Source: Serratia fonticola (GTDB lineage: Bacteria > Pseudomonadota > Gammaproteobacteria > Enterobacterales > Enterobacteriaceae). From it: a stretch of 64,000 nucleotides of DNA. The stretch is from NCBI RefSeq assembly GCF_001006005.1, contig NZ_CP011254.1, forward strand, positions 4,774,001 through 4,838,000, in the 5' to 3' direction. A program made the translations under genes and the position numbers. The notes under the pieces are model-generated. The model was not told the DNA's origin and did no database searches. It worked only from the letters and a program-made list of their open reading frames with translations. The first letter of the stretch is position 1. Each line of letters starts with the position of its first letter. Shown in pieces: positions 33,867-44,486 of this stretch.

Positions 33867-35250
33867 AGATATTTCCTTTTTCTCCGAAGGTGCCAAACTC
33901 ACTCTCTTTACTGCCGAAGCTGGCGGCAACGCCGCTATAAGCCTCAATGTTGTTTTTGAGCGGCGTGCTCAGGTGCAGATTCAGCACGTTGCTGCCATCC
34001 ACCAGGTTGACCATGCCGGAGACCGACCAGTCGATACTGCCGACCTGCTCTTTATTGGTACGCGTATAGAGGGTGAGGTAGTGTTTGCCGAGCAGGTCGC
34101 CGCCCCGCCCGACGTTATCGGTTTCTGCCGCCATCATGCGGGAGTACTGCTGATAGCCGTTACGGATATCCGCCATGAACGATGGCGGTAGCGGTGGCAA
34201 TGACTGACCGTAACCCCCATTGACGAAGCGAATGGTGTCGACGTTGTCCTGCCACTCACTGCGGCTGTAGCCCTGGCTCTGACCATAATATTCCGCGCCG
34301 TATTCACTTTGATCGCCAGTGGTGTAACGCAGGCCAACACCGATATCCGCTTGCGCACCATTGGCGCGCACCTTGTACGGCTCCTGCACATTGGCAAGTT
34401 GGCGCATGGCACGTGCGGAAGCCATGTCCAGGTGACGCCAGGTCTGCCCATGGGAAATCGACCCCTCAACGCTGAGGATCAGCATATCCGTCAGGTTGCC
34501 ACTAGTGCCTAGCGCCACGGTTTTCCGATCGCCAGCCAGTAGCGAAAAAGTCGGGTTGAAGGCCTTCAGACCTGTCGCGGTATAACTGGCATAGTATCTG
34601 TCGGTACTGTTGGTGCGCAGGATCGCGTCCCATTCCGAGGCGGCTTCCTGACGCTGGTGGTTGCGCTTGAGGCGCGGAAAGGCCGCTAACGTGAAGGTCC
34701 CTTCGTTGCGGTACCATGAGCTGCTGATGCCATACGCCCCTTCATCATAGAAATTGCGCCCGCGCTCCCCCAAGCCAAATACCCGTACGCTACGCATATT
34801 GCCGTTGATATTGCGCAGCAGGTCGAGCGGCGCAACCGAGAACAGATAACCACTGGTTTTACGTACCTTACCGGCATCAATATACCCACTGTCGCTGACC
34901 GCCCAACTGGCAGTGGCTTCGTTGAGTATGCCCAGCCCCTGGCGGCGCTGATCTTCCAGGGCTCCCGGCTGACCTGCCTGGAGAGCGTATTCACCACTGG
35001 CCTGCGCCTTGACGCTGAGGGTCTCGGTCAACGTACAGCGGGCCACGCCGGAAAGGTACAGATTGGCAATAGCGTTGTTACGAAATGCCGGGTCGTCAAA
35101 CTGCCATAATGAGTCCGAGGTATGGGACGATATCCCCTCCATACCCGCGTAACCGCGTTGGATAAGACAGTCAACCGCCCAGCTGCTGCTACTATAGGCG
35201 CCCACCAGCAGCAGAACCCCGCTAATCGGGGATCGCCTGCTCGCCATCAA
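33841..35250 (-). CDS. Putative outer-membrane beta-barrel protein
   Basis: A 469-residue exported protein with a signal peptide (ISGVLLLVGAYSSSSWA) and long runs of alternating hydrophobic/polar strands rich in Tyr, Gly, Ser and Asn; it ends in GMRINW, with the terminal aromatic residue typical of barrels inserted by the Bam machinery. It overlaps the LolA-like gene by four bases (ATGA). In this context it may be the outer-membrane acceptor or transporter of the cluster product. It shares the pairing LolA-like plus barrel seen in some lipid-export loci. Family not identified. Confidence 0.7.
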   Translation of the reverse strand: MMASRRSPISGVLLLVGAYSSSSWAVDCLIQRGYAGMEGISSHTSDSLWQFDDPAFRNNAIANLYLSGVARCTLTETLSVKAQASGEYALQAGQPGALEDQRRQGLGILNEATASWAVSDSGYIDAGKVRKTSGYLFSVAPLDLLRNINGNMRSVRVFGLGERGRNFYDEGAYGISSSWYRNEGTFTLAAFPRLKRNHQRQEAASEWDAILRTNSTDRYYASYTATGLKAFNPTFSLLAGDRKTVALGTSGNLTDMLILSVEGSISHGQTWRHLDMASARAMRQLANVQEPYKVRANGAQADIGVGLRYTTGDQSEYGAEYYGQSQGYSRSEWQDNVDTIRFVNGGYGQSLPPLPPSFMADIRNGYQQYSRMMAAETDNVGRGGDLLGKHYLTLYTRTNKEQVGSIDWSVSGMVNLVDGSNVLNLHLSTPLKNNIEAYSGVAASFGSKESEFGTFGEKGNIYAGMRINW

Positions 35251-36065
35251 CCGTTCAACCTCAGCAGATACTCTTTCTGGAAGTTACTTTCCGGCAACGA
35301 TTCCAACCGGATGTCGCTGTAACGCATGGTGGTGTAGTTATCCTTGCGCAGCGCGTCTTCCACCACGATGGTGGTGGGCCGCATCTGGCCTAACACCTGC
35401 TGATAATCGCGATAGTACGAGCGCTTGATCGGCACACCGTCGGCGGAAAGGAAGTCGGCCCGGCTAGGGAAACCGGTATCTTTTTCCACCCAGTAACTGA
35501 TCGCTGGATAAGTGACATAGGGCCAACGGCGCTGTAACGAAAGTTTGTAGCAGATCGTCTGGCCACAGGCCTCTTCACCCACCAGCCGGGAGATATAGGA
35601 GTAATCAAAGTCTGCGGCAACCACGTCACCGTTGGAGATCTGCCCCACCAGGCGTTGCTGGCGGGAAATGGGGATCGGACGCCGCAGGTCTGGAGCGTAA
35701 TACCACATTTTGTCCAGATCGGAGAGTAAGGCTTTGCCTTTGTCGCGTACCGGGGAGATAAAACGCACCAACGCACGCGCATCCCCTTTCTCTACCTGCT
35801 CCGAAGGCTTATAGAAGCGCATGGAAATATCCAGTACCTGCTGGTTTTCCGTGACATCACGCCCTCCCTTATGTTCCAGCAGTGTCAGCGTATAGCGGAA
35901 AGGCCGGTCGGGTGCCCTCACGCGATCGGCACGACGGATAATCTCACGGGCCTGCTGATCTTCCTGGGTCAGGCTGTTCAGTTGATGACGATCCAACAGA
36001 TCTGCCGCCTGAGCCACACCCGACAGACCCAGTAACACCAGGCATCCAGCTAATTGATATTTCAT
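35247..36065 (-). CDS. LolA-like periplasmic carrier / outer membrane lipoprotein-sorting protein
   Basis: A 272-residue protein with a clear signal peptide (MKYQLAGCLVLLGLSGVAQA) and the sequence pattern of the LolA-like sorting family (an early RVRAPDRPFRYTLTL strand, MWYYAPDLRRPIPIS, and a late ESLPESNFQKEYLLRL strand). The fold is an incomplete barrel with a hydrophobic cavity that shuttles acyl chains through the periplasm. The neighbouring LolD-like ATPase and LolE-like permease make a dedicated Lol-type route likely. Starts 23 bp after the enoyl-reductase gene. Confidence 0.8.
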   Translation of the reverse strand: MKYQLAGCLVLLGLSGVAQAADLLDRHQLNSLTQEDQQAREIIRRADRVRAPDRPFRYTLTLLEHKGGRDVTENQQVLDISMRFYKPSEQVEKGDARALVRFISPVRDKGKALLSDLDKMWYYAPDLRRPIPISRQQRLVGQISNGDVVAADFDYSYISRLVGEEACGQTICYKLSLQRRWPYVTYPAISYWVEKDTGFPSRADFLSADGVPIKRSYYRDYQQVLGQMRPTTIVVEDALRKDNYTTMRYSDIRLESLPESNFQKEYLLRLNG

Positions 36066-36088
36066 GGGAACGGTCCTTGTTTATGGGG

Positions 36089-36841
36089 CTATATATCCAG
36101 CATCATGCCAAGATCGGCAATAAGGGTGGAGCCACGTATGGCGCTCGACTGCTCAGAGACCAGAAACGCGGTAATGTTGGCCACTTCTTCCGGCTCCACC
36201 TTCCAGCGGCGCGGCGCGTTATTCCAACGTTCGAACATTGCTGACCACAGCTCGTCCAGGTACGGCAGCATATCGGTGTTCACCACCCCGGCGCAGATGC
36301 CGTTGACCCGGATATTGCGGTCATACAGTTCCACCTCCAGGTAGCTCACCAGATTTTCCAGTGCCGATTTAGCGATGCCGAGCGGGTATTTTTCCAATAC
36401 GCGCTGGCTGCCTAGACTGGAAATCACGCAGATCGTACCGCCCTGGGGCATCATCGGTACCACTTCTTGTACGCAGGCGGTGTTGCCGATCAGGTTGGTA
36501 TTGAGCAACAGCTTCCAGTCGCTGCGCGTCATGTCCATAAAGGCTTTGAACGGCGCGGCGGCGGCATTCAGCACCAGATGATCGATACGTTCGATCCCCT
36601 GCTGTCTGAGCTTTTTCATCATTTCACTGATATCGCGCGGTTCGGCGATATCCGCTTTGGCCAAAGTCACCTTCACGCGGGTTTCTGCTGCGACAAAGCG
36701 TTGCAGATTGGCCGCACTTTTCCCCTGATCCTTGCGGTAGTTGAGGATCAGGTCATAGCCCTCTTGCGCCAGTTTTTCGGCGATCGCCATACCAATGCCA
36801 CGGCCTGCGCCGGTAATGAGTACGGTTTGTCCCTTTGACAT
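36089..36841 (-). CDS. SDR enoyl-ACP reductase-like protein (FabL type)
   Basis: A 250-residue short-chain dehydrogenase with TGAGRGIGMAIAEKL cofactor loop and LVLNAAA in place of the classic NAG. The active-site region, ISSLGSQRVLEKYPLGIAKSA, resembles FabL enoyl reductases (wide Tyr-to-Lys spacing) rather than the YxxxK of ketoreductases; here the spacing is Y-x5-K. The C-terminal half (VRNIRVNG-like, IRGSTLIAD) also fits. It would saturate the 2-enoyl-ACP intermediate, completing a reductive elongation cycle. A ketoreductase role is an alternative. Confidence 0.65.
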   Translation of the reverse strand: MSKGQTVLITGAGRGIGMAIAEKLAQEGYDLILNYRKDQGKSAANLQRFVAAETRVKVTLAKADIAEPRDISEMMKKLRQQGIERIDHLVLNAAAAPFKAFMDMTRSDWKLLLNTNLIGNTACVQEVVPMMPQGGTICVISSLGSQRVLEKYPLGIAKSALENLVSYLEVELYDRNIRVNGICAGVVNTDMLPYLDELWSAMFERWNNAPRRWKVEPEEVANITAFLVSEQSSAIRGSTLIADLGMMLDI

Positions 36842-36862
36842 GTCTCTTCTCTCCCTGAGGGG

Positions 36863-38188
36863 TTAAACAAAGCGGAACGCTTGCGCTATAACCAGTTTCG
36901 ATGCCCGGCGTGCCGGGATAATGGACGCTATCAATGCCGTCACCAGCGGCAACGCGCAGGAGAACCAGAACAGATTGAAGTCCTGATCCCACAGCACAAA
37001 GGCCAGATAGCCCTGGGTATAACCAGGCGAAGGCGGCATCGGTATGCCGTTGATATTGATCAGTGCAGCGATAAGAATGCCGAAGCTGACGCTCAGCGCC
37101 GAGCCAATAATGCCAATGATGATCCCTTCCAACACAAACAAGCGGCCAATATAGGCTTGGTTAAGACCGAGTGCGCGCAGCGTAGCGATTTCGCGGGTAC
37201 GCTCAATGACGTTCATCATCAACGTGTTGCCAATCATGAACACCACGATGACGCTGACGATGGATTTGATAAACAGGAAGATCCCTTCAAACAGATTCAC
37301 CACCTGATGATAGAAAATGGCCAACTCATCCCATGAGCGCGCCTCCAGCTTGAGCTGATGCTGGTCAATAAGCTGGTTGATCCGCGCTAACACTTCTTCG
37401 GTTTGGTTGGTGTCCTGCAGCATGATGATGATTTTACTGACATCCTGGGTCTGCAACAGACGCTGGGCCGTTTGCAGCGGCATCTTGATCGCCGTATCGT
37501 CGTATTCTTTGATGCCGGACTGGAAGACGCCGCGCACCTGAGAAGACATGGCGTTTTGCCCACCTTGCGGGTTGACCACCAACATATCGACCCAGTCGCC
37601 ATAGCCCGCCGACAAGGCATTGGCGATACCAGAACCCAGGGTGATGTCCTGCTGCTCAACCCGCGACAGGTCGCTACCAGAAATGATTTTATCCAGCGAG
37701 CCCAATACCAACGAGGTTAGAGGTTCGATCCCCACGCCGGTAAAGAAGGTGGAAGCCCCCTTGTCATACTGGGAAATGATGCCGGTAAACGCCAGTTGCC
37801 CGGTAATGGTGGCGATCTTCGGGGCAATCACCGGATCGGCCTGCAGGAGCTGTTTCACCTCATCGTAATTATCGATGGTGTACTGCAGCGAATTGTTGGC
37901 TCCACTGCTGAGGTAGCCTTGCTGATAAAGTTGAATATGCCCCAGGTTGGTGCGGATGGTTTGTTCTCGCAGCGCCCAGAACGAGTAATCGACAAACCCG
38001 CCAAAGATAAAGACCGCCACCCCTCCCAGAGTGATCGCCAGTAGCGTCACCCCGGAACGACGGCGCTGGCGAAACAGATTGAGGAAGGTGTAACGGATAT
38101 CGGTAGGTTTACGGATCGCCGTCACGATCACCACCAACAAGGCGTAAATGATAATTATGTTGGCAACCCAGAACAGGATATTCATCAT
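36863..38188 (-). CDS. ABC transporter permease, FtsX/LolE-MacB type
   Basis: A 441-residue inner-membrane protein: one N-terminal helix (FGGFVDYSFWALR region preceded by RRRSGVTLLAITLGGVAVFIF), a large periplasmic domain (about residues 75-305), then three C-terminal helices with the FtsX-type NVIERTREIATLRALG signature and the closing ASKLVIAQAFR. Such permeases pull lipids or lipoproteins from the inner membrane without transporting across it. It overlaps the preceding gene by four bases and pairs with the ATPase two genes upstream. Confidence 0.88.
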   Translation of the reverse strand: MMNILFWVANIIIIYALLVVIVTAIRKPTDIRYTFLNLFRQRRRSGVTLLAITLGGVAVFIFGGFVDYSFWALREQTIRTNLGHIQLYQQGYLSSGANNSLQYTIDNYDEVKQLLQADPVIAPKIATITGQLAFTGIISQYDKGASTFFTGVGIEPLTSLVLGSLDKIISGSDLSRVEQQDITLGSGIANALSAGYGDWVDMLVVNPQGGQNAMSSQVRGVFQSGIKEYDDTAIKMPLQTAQRLLQTQDVSKIIIMLQDTNQTEEVLARINQLIDQHQLKLEARSWDELAIFYHQVVNLFEGIFLFIKSIVSVIVVFMIGNTLMMNVIERTREIATLRALGLNQAYIGRLFVLEGIIIGIIGSALSVSFGILIAALININGIPMPPSPGYTQGYLAFVLWDQDFNLFWFSCALPLVTALIASIIPARRASKLVIAQAFRFV

Positions 38189-38827
38189 AGCGGCACCTCC
38201 GACAGCGGCTGGATGATGGCTTTGAGTTCAGCAGGCGTCCATTCAGGTGCCGTACTTTGCTCGGACAGACGTTTCCCCTCTGCGCCCTGCTGTGCCAACG
38301 CCGCCCAGGCCGCCTTGGCATCGGCCACACGTTGGCAACTGGCCAGCGCATGCGCGGACATCAGCGTGATCATCGGTTTCAAATCAGCGGGCACCGCCGG
38401 GTTCTGCTGCAAATAGTCCAGGTCTTTCAAGGCCACGACGCAACGGCCATGGGTAGCTGGAACAAATGCATCCATCCGCACACGCAGAAAGCGCATCTGC
38501 CAGTCGCTCCCTTCGCTTTCCGCCGCTTCATCTATGTAGAAAAAGCCCAGTTTTGAGGTTTCTGCCGCACGCATATAATTCTTCTTGGCCAGAAAATCCG
38601 TGGCCATAAACAGTTGCGCGTAGCCATAAAACATTTTGGCAATGTGGCGTTCCGGGTGCTGTTGATACAAGGCTTGCAACTGGTTGGCCGCACGGGTCAA
38701 CGTACTCATTGGTGCTTGGGAATTAACCGTCAGGATCGCCTTTAAGCTGGGGTTGTCCTGCGCTTCCGGCAAACCAGTGGCCTGCGACAGCCCACTGGCC
38801 AACACCAATAAAGTGACAGCGTAACGC

Positions 38828-38847
<20 letters not shown>
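38185..38847 (-). CDS. Exported alpha-helical protein between ABC transporter subunits
   Basis: A 220-residue protein with a signal peptide (SSLKRYAVTLLVLASGLSQATG) and a helical body with TPR-like spacing (NQLQALYQQHPERHIAKMFYGYAQLFMATDFLAKKNYMRAAE). Four Cys residues could pair in the periplasm. The start at 38847 has GGAGAG 7 nt upstream; a GTG/ATG 15 bp earlier lacks one. It is nested between ATPase and permease genes with overlaps at both ends, so it is probably a periplasmic accessory of this transporter. Family not recognised. Confidence 0.65.
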
Positions 38848-39537
<690 letters not shown>

Positions 39538-39541
<4 letters not shown>

Positions 39542-40617
39542 GATGTTCCCCGCTGATTTGACGGTAAGTGACAGGCTTGCGGTACCCAGTTCTCCAGCAA
39601 CCAGGCTCCTCCCTCACCGTCGAGCACACTCAACAAGCTGTGCCCGGTGATATTGCTTTGCAGTAGATACTGCCAGGCCAACGCCGGATTCATGCAGCCG
39701 CTGTCGCCGTAGAGTTCACTGAGCGAGACGCAAGCCAGACCGGCAGGCAACTGTTCAAACGCTTGCCGCTGCACGGCGCGAAATGACAGTGCCGGTGGTG
39801 TTACGCCCAACACGGCCTGGGTATCCGTAGCCAGATACCGCTTACAGTGGTCGGCCAGCTGCAGCGCGCGCCGCTGGGTAGAACCCGACAAGGCTTGATA
39901 GTCACTCAAATGCAGAGCAACGCCCTGGCCTGGTTGCTTTTTGAGGATCAGGCAACCGACACGCTCAACGCTGAACTGACTGTTGGCAGGGATCGGCCCC
40001 CGTTTGCTGGATGAAGGAAAGTGTTCGGCCTCAGAGAAAACCAACGCTGGGAAGCTACGGAATTGGCCACAGATGATGACGTTATCGGCCATATTACTGT
40101 TCAGGCAGTCTTGCGCCATCCGCAACGCACTCACCAAACCGTTACGCTCACCGCGCAATTTGCAGGTGAAATCCTTGATACCGTAATCCCTCACGATACC
40201 TTTGGGCAGAATATCGACGCTCAATGAGTCTCGCCAGCTATTGACCCCTTCAAATACCGATGCCTCGCCCCAGGAATCACAATAAATCAACGCATTACGC
40301 TCATTGCGCAGGCGAAACTCCCCTTTACTCCCCAACTGAGCCACCGCCTGAGCACAGGCCGCACTCATATCGTTCAACCAGCCACGATAATTGGCTTTAC
40401 GCAGCGCCTCTTCAGGCAGCATTTCACTGTCAATGCCGAAACGACGGAACAACCACTGGTCGCTGCCCGCTTTGGCGTTGGCTTTTTTATGCAACCAGGC
40501 TTCCCACACGTTGTACCAGCTAGGAAAAAACCGTTGCATCGGCGTGCAGGGTTCCAGCAGGGAAAACCCCACCAGATTGATGGCTGCCGCCGGTATCACT
40601 TGTTTAACCGTGTTCAT
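39538..40617 (-). CDS. Divergent ketosynthase-like (thiolase-fold) protein
   Basis: A 359-residue protein that looks like a strongly diverged beta-ketoacyl synthase. An internal GERNGLVSALRMAQDCL followed by ADNVIICGQFRSFPA matches the helix-strand after the nucleophile in thiolase-fold enzymes. The canonical Cys position is hard to place (a Cys lies at residue 152 in DFTCKLRGE), and no His-Gly-Thr-Gly motif is seen. It overlaps the KS-like gene upstream by 14 bp and the ATPase downstream by four. It could be a non-catalytic partner of the other ketosynthases or a priming enzyme. Confidence 0.55.
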
Positions 40618-41839
40618 CTACATCCTCACTGTTAGCGGAGATCACCATGGCGATGGCCGAGCCATCGAGCCCGATGCCAGACTTGAGGATGTGCTGCCGT
40701 TTCAGTGCCAACGGCGGGCTATCGGCATGAACATGAATTTGCAGACTGTCGTTAATCGGGTAACGCGTGGTCAGCGCCAGCAGACGACGTTGTTGTAGCG
40801 CATCCGCCGCCAGCATCAGATCCAGCAAACCACAGCAGCTCTCCATATAACCGACCTGCCCCTTGTAACTGACCACCGGAACCCCGCATTTCCCCCAGAC
40901 TTTTTGCAGCGCCATGGCTTCTGCCTTGTCGCTGGCGATCACCCCATTGGCATGAGGGAAAACGCAGGCGATATCTTGCGCGGTGAGCCCGGCTTCCAGC
41001 AGTGCCCGCTCAAACGTCTGGGCGATGGTGCGGAAATCCGCCGTGAAGGAACTGCTACCCCTGGCACCGCTGCTCTGGCAAAACACTGAGCTGCGCAAAT
41101 TAACAGGCGAAGTAAAGTTGCGCTGACGAGCGTGTTGCTCGCTTTCAACGATCAGCGCCACGACACCGTTGGTGGGTAGAATGCAGCTGTTATGGCTGCT
41201 AAACGGTTGTGAACCCTCTTCCCCCAGCATGTCCTGGCCCCCCAGGAAGACAATGTCCTGCGTCATCGTTTCAAACCAGCCAACGACCAGCACCAAATCA
41301 ACCTCATTGGCAGCAATGGCCGAGTGGGCCAAATGGACCGCCGCTAAAGAAGAGTTGCTGGCGCAATAAAGTGAAACCGGTGGCCAACTGAGCTGATAAC
41401 TTTGCGTCAGCTGTCGCGCCAGCCGATCCTGACCGTAACTCTTGGCATGCAGCCGTTTGATTTTTGGAAATAACCGCAGCTCTTCCTGGTCGTTGCGCTC
41501 CTGATACCCCATAAAATCAGCAATGTCGGGCCGTTCACCATGGCCAACCAGATAAACTCGAACCCGCTTTCCCTGCAATTGATCCGTTGTCATCCCAGCT
41601 CCGGCAAGCGCCTGATTGATAACCGGTTGCAGGCGGGTAAACGTCGTACCGGCTGGCTGAGGGTCAGCAACATGGTGCGGGTTGCAACTCAAACGCAGAT
41701 CCTGCCATTCGCTTTCGGTGGCGAACCAGGGCTGTGTGCTGGCCAACCTGTTTTCGCTCAGGCCCTTGATCAGCGCCGGACAATCCGGCGCATAAGCACT
41801 GGTGACGCCCCAACCACTCAGGACGACATTCTGAATCAC
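40604..41839 (-). CDS. Ketosynthase-like protein with degenerate active site
   Basis: A 411-residue member of the beta-ketoacyl synthase fold (SGWGVTSAYAP start, SLAAVHLAHSAI after the nucleophile elbow, a FPHANGVIASDKAEA segment in place of the first catalytic His motif). When aligned to FabF the nucleophile position appears to be Ser161 (SLYCASNSSLA), with a Cys two residues earlier, and the second catalytic His (in GHxxGAAG) is Tyr (QVGYMESCCG). It is therefore probably a chain-length-factor-like or structural partner. It overlaps the KS-CLF fusion by four bases. Confidence 0.75.
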   Translation of the reverse strand: MIQNVVLSGWGVTSAYAPDCPALIKGLSENRLASTQPWFATESEWQDLRLSCNPHHVADPQPAGTTFTRLQPVINQALAGAGMTTDQLQGKRVRVYLVGHGERPDIADFMGYQERNDQEELRLFPKIKRLHAKSYGQDRLARQLTQSYQLSWPPVSLYCASNSSLAAVHLAHSAIAANEVDLVLVVGWFETMTQDIVFLGGQDMLGEEGSQPFSSHNSCILPTNGVVALIVESEQHARQRNFTSPVNLRSSVFCQSSGARGSSSFTADFRTIAQTFERALLEAGLTAQDIACVFPHANGVIASDKAEAMALQKVWGKCGVPVVSYKGQVGYMESCCGLLDLMLAADALQQRRLLALTTRYPINDSLQIHVHADSPPLALKRQHILKSGIGLDGSAIAMVISANSEDVDEHG

Positions 41840-44394
41840 GCCAGACTCCTCAGCACCACGGCATAGTGATTGCCGCCTTCCGTTGCGCCGAGCACCAGAG
41901 CGTTACGGACGATTTTCTTCAGCGGTTGGGTGACAAAGGCGATATCCTCCGCACAGAAGTTTTCGGTGTAAGGGATCGGCAGGATTTCACCCCGCTTCAT
42001 AATCTCCGTGACCACCGCGATATTGAGGATACCGACGCAGGACTCCACCAGACCAAACCAGGCGTTGTAGTTAACAAACGGCAGGTTACGGCGAGCCTCA
42101 CCGAAGGCGCTACGGATCGCCCCAATCTCAACGGCATCACGGGCGGCAGTACCATCACTGGTGCCACAGATCAGATCCACCTCTTGCGGCTCAATGTCGG
42201 CTTCGTGCAATGCCTGACGAATGGCCACCGCCATGGACTCGATCCGCGCTGGCATATCATCCTTGGCGAAGTAGCAGCCATCGCTGGATTTGCCATAGCC
42301 GACAATCTCGGCGTGAATGTGGGCGCCACGATCCTGGGCATGCTGTAAATCTTCAATCAGCAGCATGCCCGCACCTTCACCTGGGATATAGCCTTTGGCG
42401 TCCTTGCTGTAGATCTGGAAATCAGCTGGGTCGTGAGTCAGCAGCAGATCGCTGTTCAGCGCCTGCAGGCAGATGACGAAGGTGTTCATATTTTCATCCG
42501 CCCCCCCTACAATCATCTGCGGTTGCAGATCCTGGCGGACCAACTCGTAGCCGTAAGTCAATGCGCCCAAACCGGCATTGATACCTGTGGCCAGTGAGGT
42601 GTTATAGCCCTTGATCCCTTCAGAAATGGAACAGAAGGTCGAAATGGCATTCATCAGCGCACCTGGAAATTCGGAGGTCCGCACTTTGGTTGGGTCAGGG
42701 AACAGGCTTTGCAGGTAACGATCCACCGTCGAATGCGGCCCTTTGGACATGCCAAGGATCATGCCAATCGACTGACCGTCCCGTTTGATCTTACGCCCGG
42801 CGTCATTCATGGCTTGGGTAAGAGCCAGTAACGCAAAGGTACTGATGGTATTGGCTTTACGCGGGTCAAAGCGGCGTAGTGTCTTACGGGCATCCAACCC
42901 TTGCACCTGATGCACCCCGCCCGGTTTGTTCAGCTCATATTCCACATCCTGTGCGCCGAAGCGGTTACTCATGTAGTTAGCCACACCCTGGTTTTTCAGC
43001 ATGACATTGAGTAATTCACGAAATCCATGGCGTGTATCGTCATCGAGCTCCGGTGAGAAAAGTTGTGACAGTGGCTTCTGCGCCCACATTGTTTCCAGCA
43101 TGCTTTGCAAGGTGTGGCCCACCGAATTGACGGCCCCCATGCCGGTGATCGCGACGCGTTTGGGTTGATAATGCGTTACCGGACTTTGCTCAGGCTTGAC
43201 GCTGGCAATCACACAGCAGTTATTACCGCCAAAGGCATAGTTGTTCTTCATGAACATCTTGACTTCGGCTTCCTGGAACTCGTTGGGCACGTAGTTGAGA
43301 TCGCAGTTTGCGCGCGGCGTAGTGAAGTTGAGCGTTGGCAGGATCTTGTTTTCCGGCAAGGTCAGGAAGCAGGCGGTCAGCTCAATGATCCCGGCGGCGC
43401 CGATATTGTGCCCCACATAAGCCTTGGTTGAACTCACCGGAATAGCCATGATATTCGGGAAGACCTTCTTCATGGCCAGCGTTTCGCAGCGATCGTTAGC
43501 ATCTGTGCCGGTACCGTGGGCGTTGATATAATCAATATCCTGCGGCCCAATCTCGGCATTCTGCATCGCATGGCGCATCACCTGTACTGCCCCTTCGGCC
43601 CGAGGGTCTGGGGCAGTCTCGTGATAGGCATCGCAAGAGGTGGCGTAAGAGACCATCTCGCCATAGATCGTCGCGCCACGAGCGACGGCATGTTCATATT
43701 CCTCCAGCAACAAAGCGCCAGCACCTTCACCAACCGACATCCCTGGAGCACCGGAGAACGGGCTGGACGGCGTACGTTTCATGGCATGGAGAGCGTAAAA
43801 TCCGGCAAAGGTCGGCAGATAGACAGGCTCGGTACCAATCACCAACACCGTGGCATTCTTGCCGTTCTGGATCAGGTCATAACCAATCCCCATCGCATTG
43901 GTACTGGCCGTACAGGCGGTAGCGACCAGTTCAAAGCCCCCTTTCAGCCCCAGCAGTGAAGAGACAATGGCGCTACAGGAAGAAAAACTGCCGGAGACCA
44001 TGGCCTTCTTCAACGAGAAGCGCTCCGTTTGACGTTCGATCAGCGGCATAAAAGGCTCGGTACCGGCAGAGGAAACGCCGATGATCAGCCCGGTTCTATC
44101 CCGTAGTTCTCCGCGTGGTAACTGCCCTTGCTGCAAAGCCTCATGGCCAACCTTATAGGCCCACAACGAAGCATTATCCAAAGAGGCAACGGTATCAGCA
44201 GGGAGATCGGGCCAACTCAGAGGCTGTAATACCTCGGAGGCGTTCGCATCCTCGAACCATTCCAGGTACTTTTTACTGGGCTTGATCCCACAGGTTTTAT
44301 TCAGCAGTGCCTGTTTGAACTCGGCAACGTTAGTGGCAATGGAAGAGAGGTGACCCATACCGGTGATCACCACTCGTTTACGCGTGACTGTCAT
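41836..44394 (-). CDS. Fused ketosynthase / chain-length-factor-like protein
   Basis: An 852-residue protein made of two complete KS-fold halves. The N-terminal half (1-~410) is an intact FabF-type ketosynthase: nucleophile Cys161 in VATACTASTNAMG, His293 in NAHGTGTDAND, His329 in KAYVGHNIGAAG. The C-terminal half (~412-852) keeps the fold (AITGMGAVNSVG, IPGEGAGMLLIEDL) but its nucleophile is Ile605 (SLATGINAGL), and both His motifs are lost (LICGTSDGT and FGLVESCVG). This is the KS-alpha/KS-beta pairing of type II polyketide synthases fused in one chain. ATG 44394 (GGAAG upstream) is preferred to a longer frame starting inside the GcvT-like gene. Confidence 0.88.
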   Translation of the reverse strand: MTVTRKRVVITGMGHLSSIATNVAEFKQALLNKTCGIKPSKKYLEWFEDANASEVLQPLSWPDLPADTVASLDNASLWAYKVGHEALQQGQLPRGELRDRTGLIIGVSSAGTEPFMPLIERQTERFSLKKAMVSGSFSSCSAIVSSLLGLKGGFELVATACTASTNAMGIGYDLIQNGKNATVLVIGTEPVYLPTFAGFYALHAMKRTPSSPFSGAPGMSVGEGAGALLLEEYEHAVARGATIYGEMVSYATSCDAYHETAPDPRAEGAVQVMRHAMQNAEIGPQDIDYINAHGTGTDANDRCETLAMKKVFPNIMAIPVSSTKAYVGHNIGAAGIIELTACFLTLPENKILPTLNFTTPRANCDLNYVPNEFQEAEVKMFMKNNYAFGGNNCCVIASVKPEQSPVTHYQPKRVAITGMGAVNSVGHTLQSMLETMWAQKPLSQLFSPELDDDTRHGFRELLNVMLKNQGVANYMSNRFGAQDVEYELNKPGGVHQVQGLDARKTLRRFDPRKANTISTFALLALTQAMNDAGRKIKRDGQSIGMILGMSKGPHSTVDRYLQSLFPDPTKVRTSEFPGALMNAISTFCSISEGIKGYNTSLATGINAGLGALTYGYELVRQDLQPQMIVGGADENMNTFVICLQALNSDLLLTHDPADFQIYSKDAKGYIPGEGAGMLLIEDLQHAQDRGAHIHAEIVGYGKSSDGCYFAKDDMPARIESMAVAIRQALHEADIEPQEVDLICGTSDGTAARDAVEIGAIRSAFGEARRNLPFVNYNAWFGLVESCVGILNIAVVTEIMKRGEILPIPYTENFCAEDIAFVTQPLKKIVRNALVLGATEGGNHYAVVLRSLA

Positions 44395-44433
44395 AGTGTC
44401 TTCCGTGTCAGCAAACCAGAAATCGAATGTGAG

Positions 44434-44455
44434 TGCGCCATGCTGCCATGGCGCA
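44434..44455 (-). promoter_or_regulatory. Stem-loop in the 92-bp gap before the KS-CLF gene
   Basis: TGCGCCATG / CATGGCGCA, a perfect 9-bp stem with a 4-nt loop, in the only sizeable non-coding gap inside the cluster. It lacks a T-tract. It may be an RNA processing or stabilising hairpin, or an attenuator, that sets the ratio of ACP-side to ketosynthase-side products. Confidence 0.4.
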
Positions 44456-44486
44456 AAATAACGTGATGCTTTAGGGAGTGTTCGGC

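Noticed and set aside
37718..37740. GGTTCGATCCCC sequence resembling a tRNA T-arm
   Set aside because: It lies inside the ABC permease coding sequence, with no acceptor stem or anticodon arm fitting around it.
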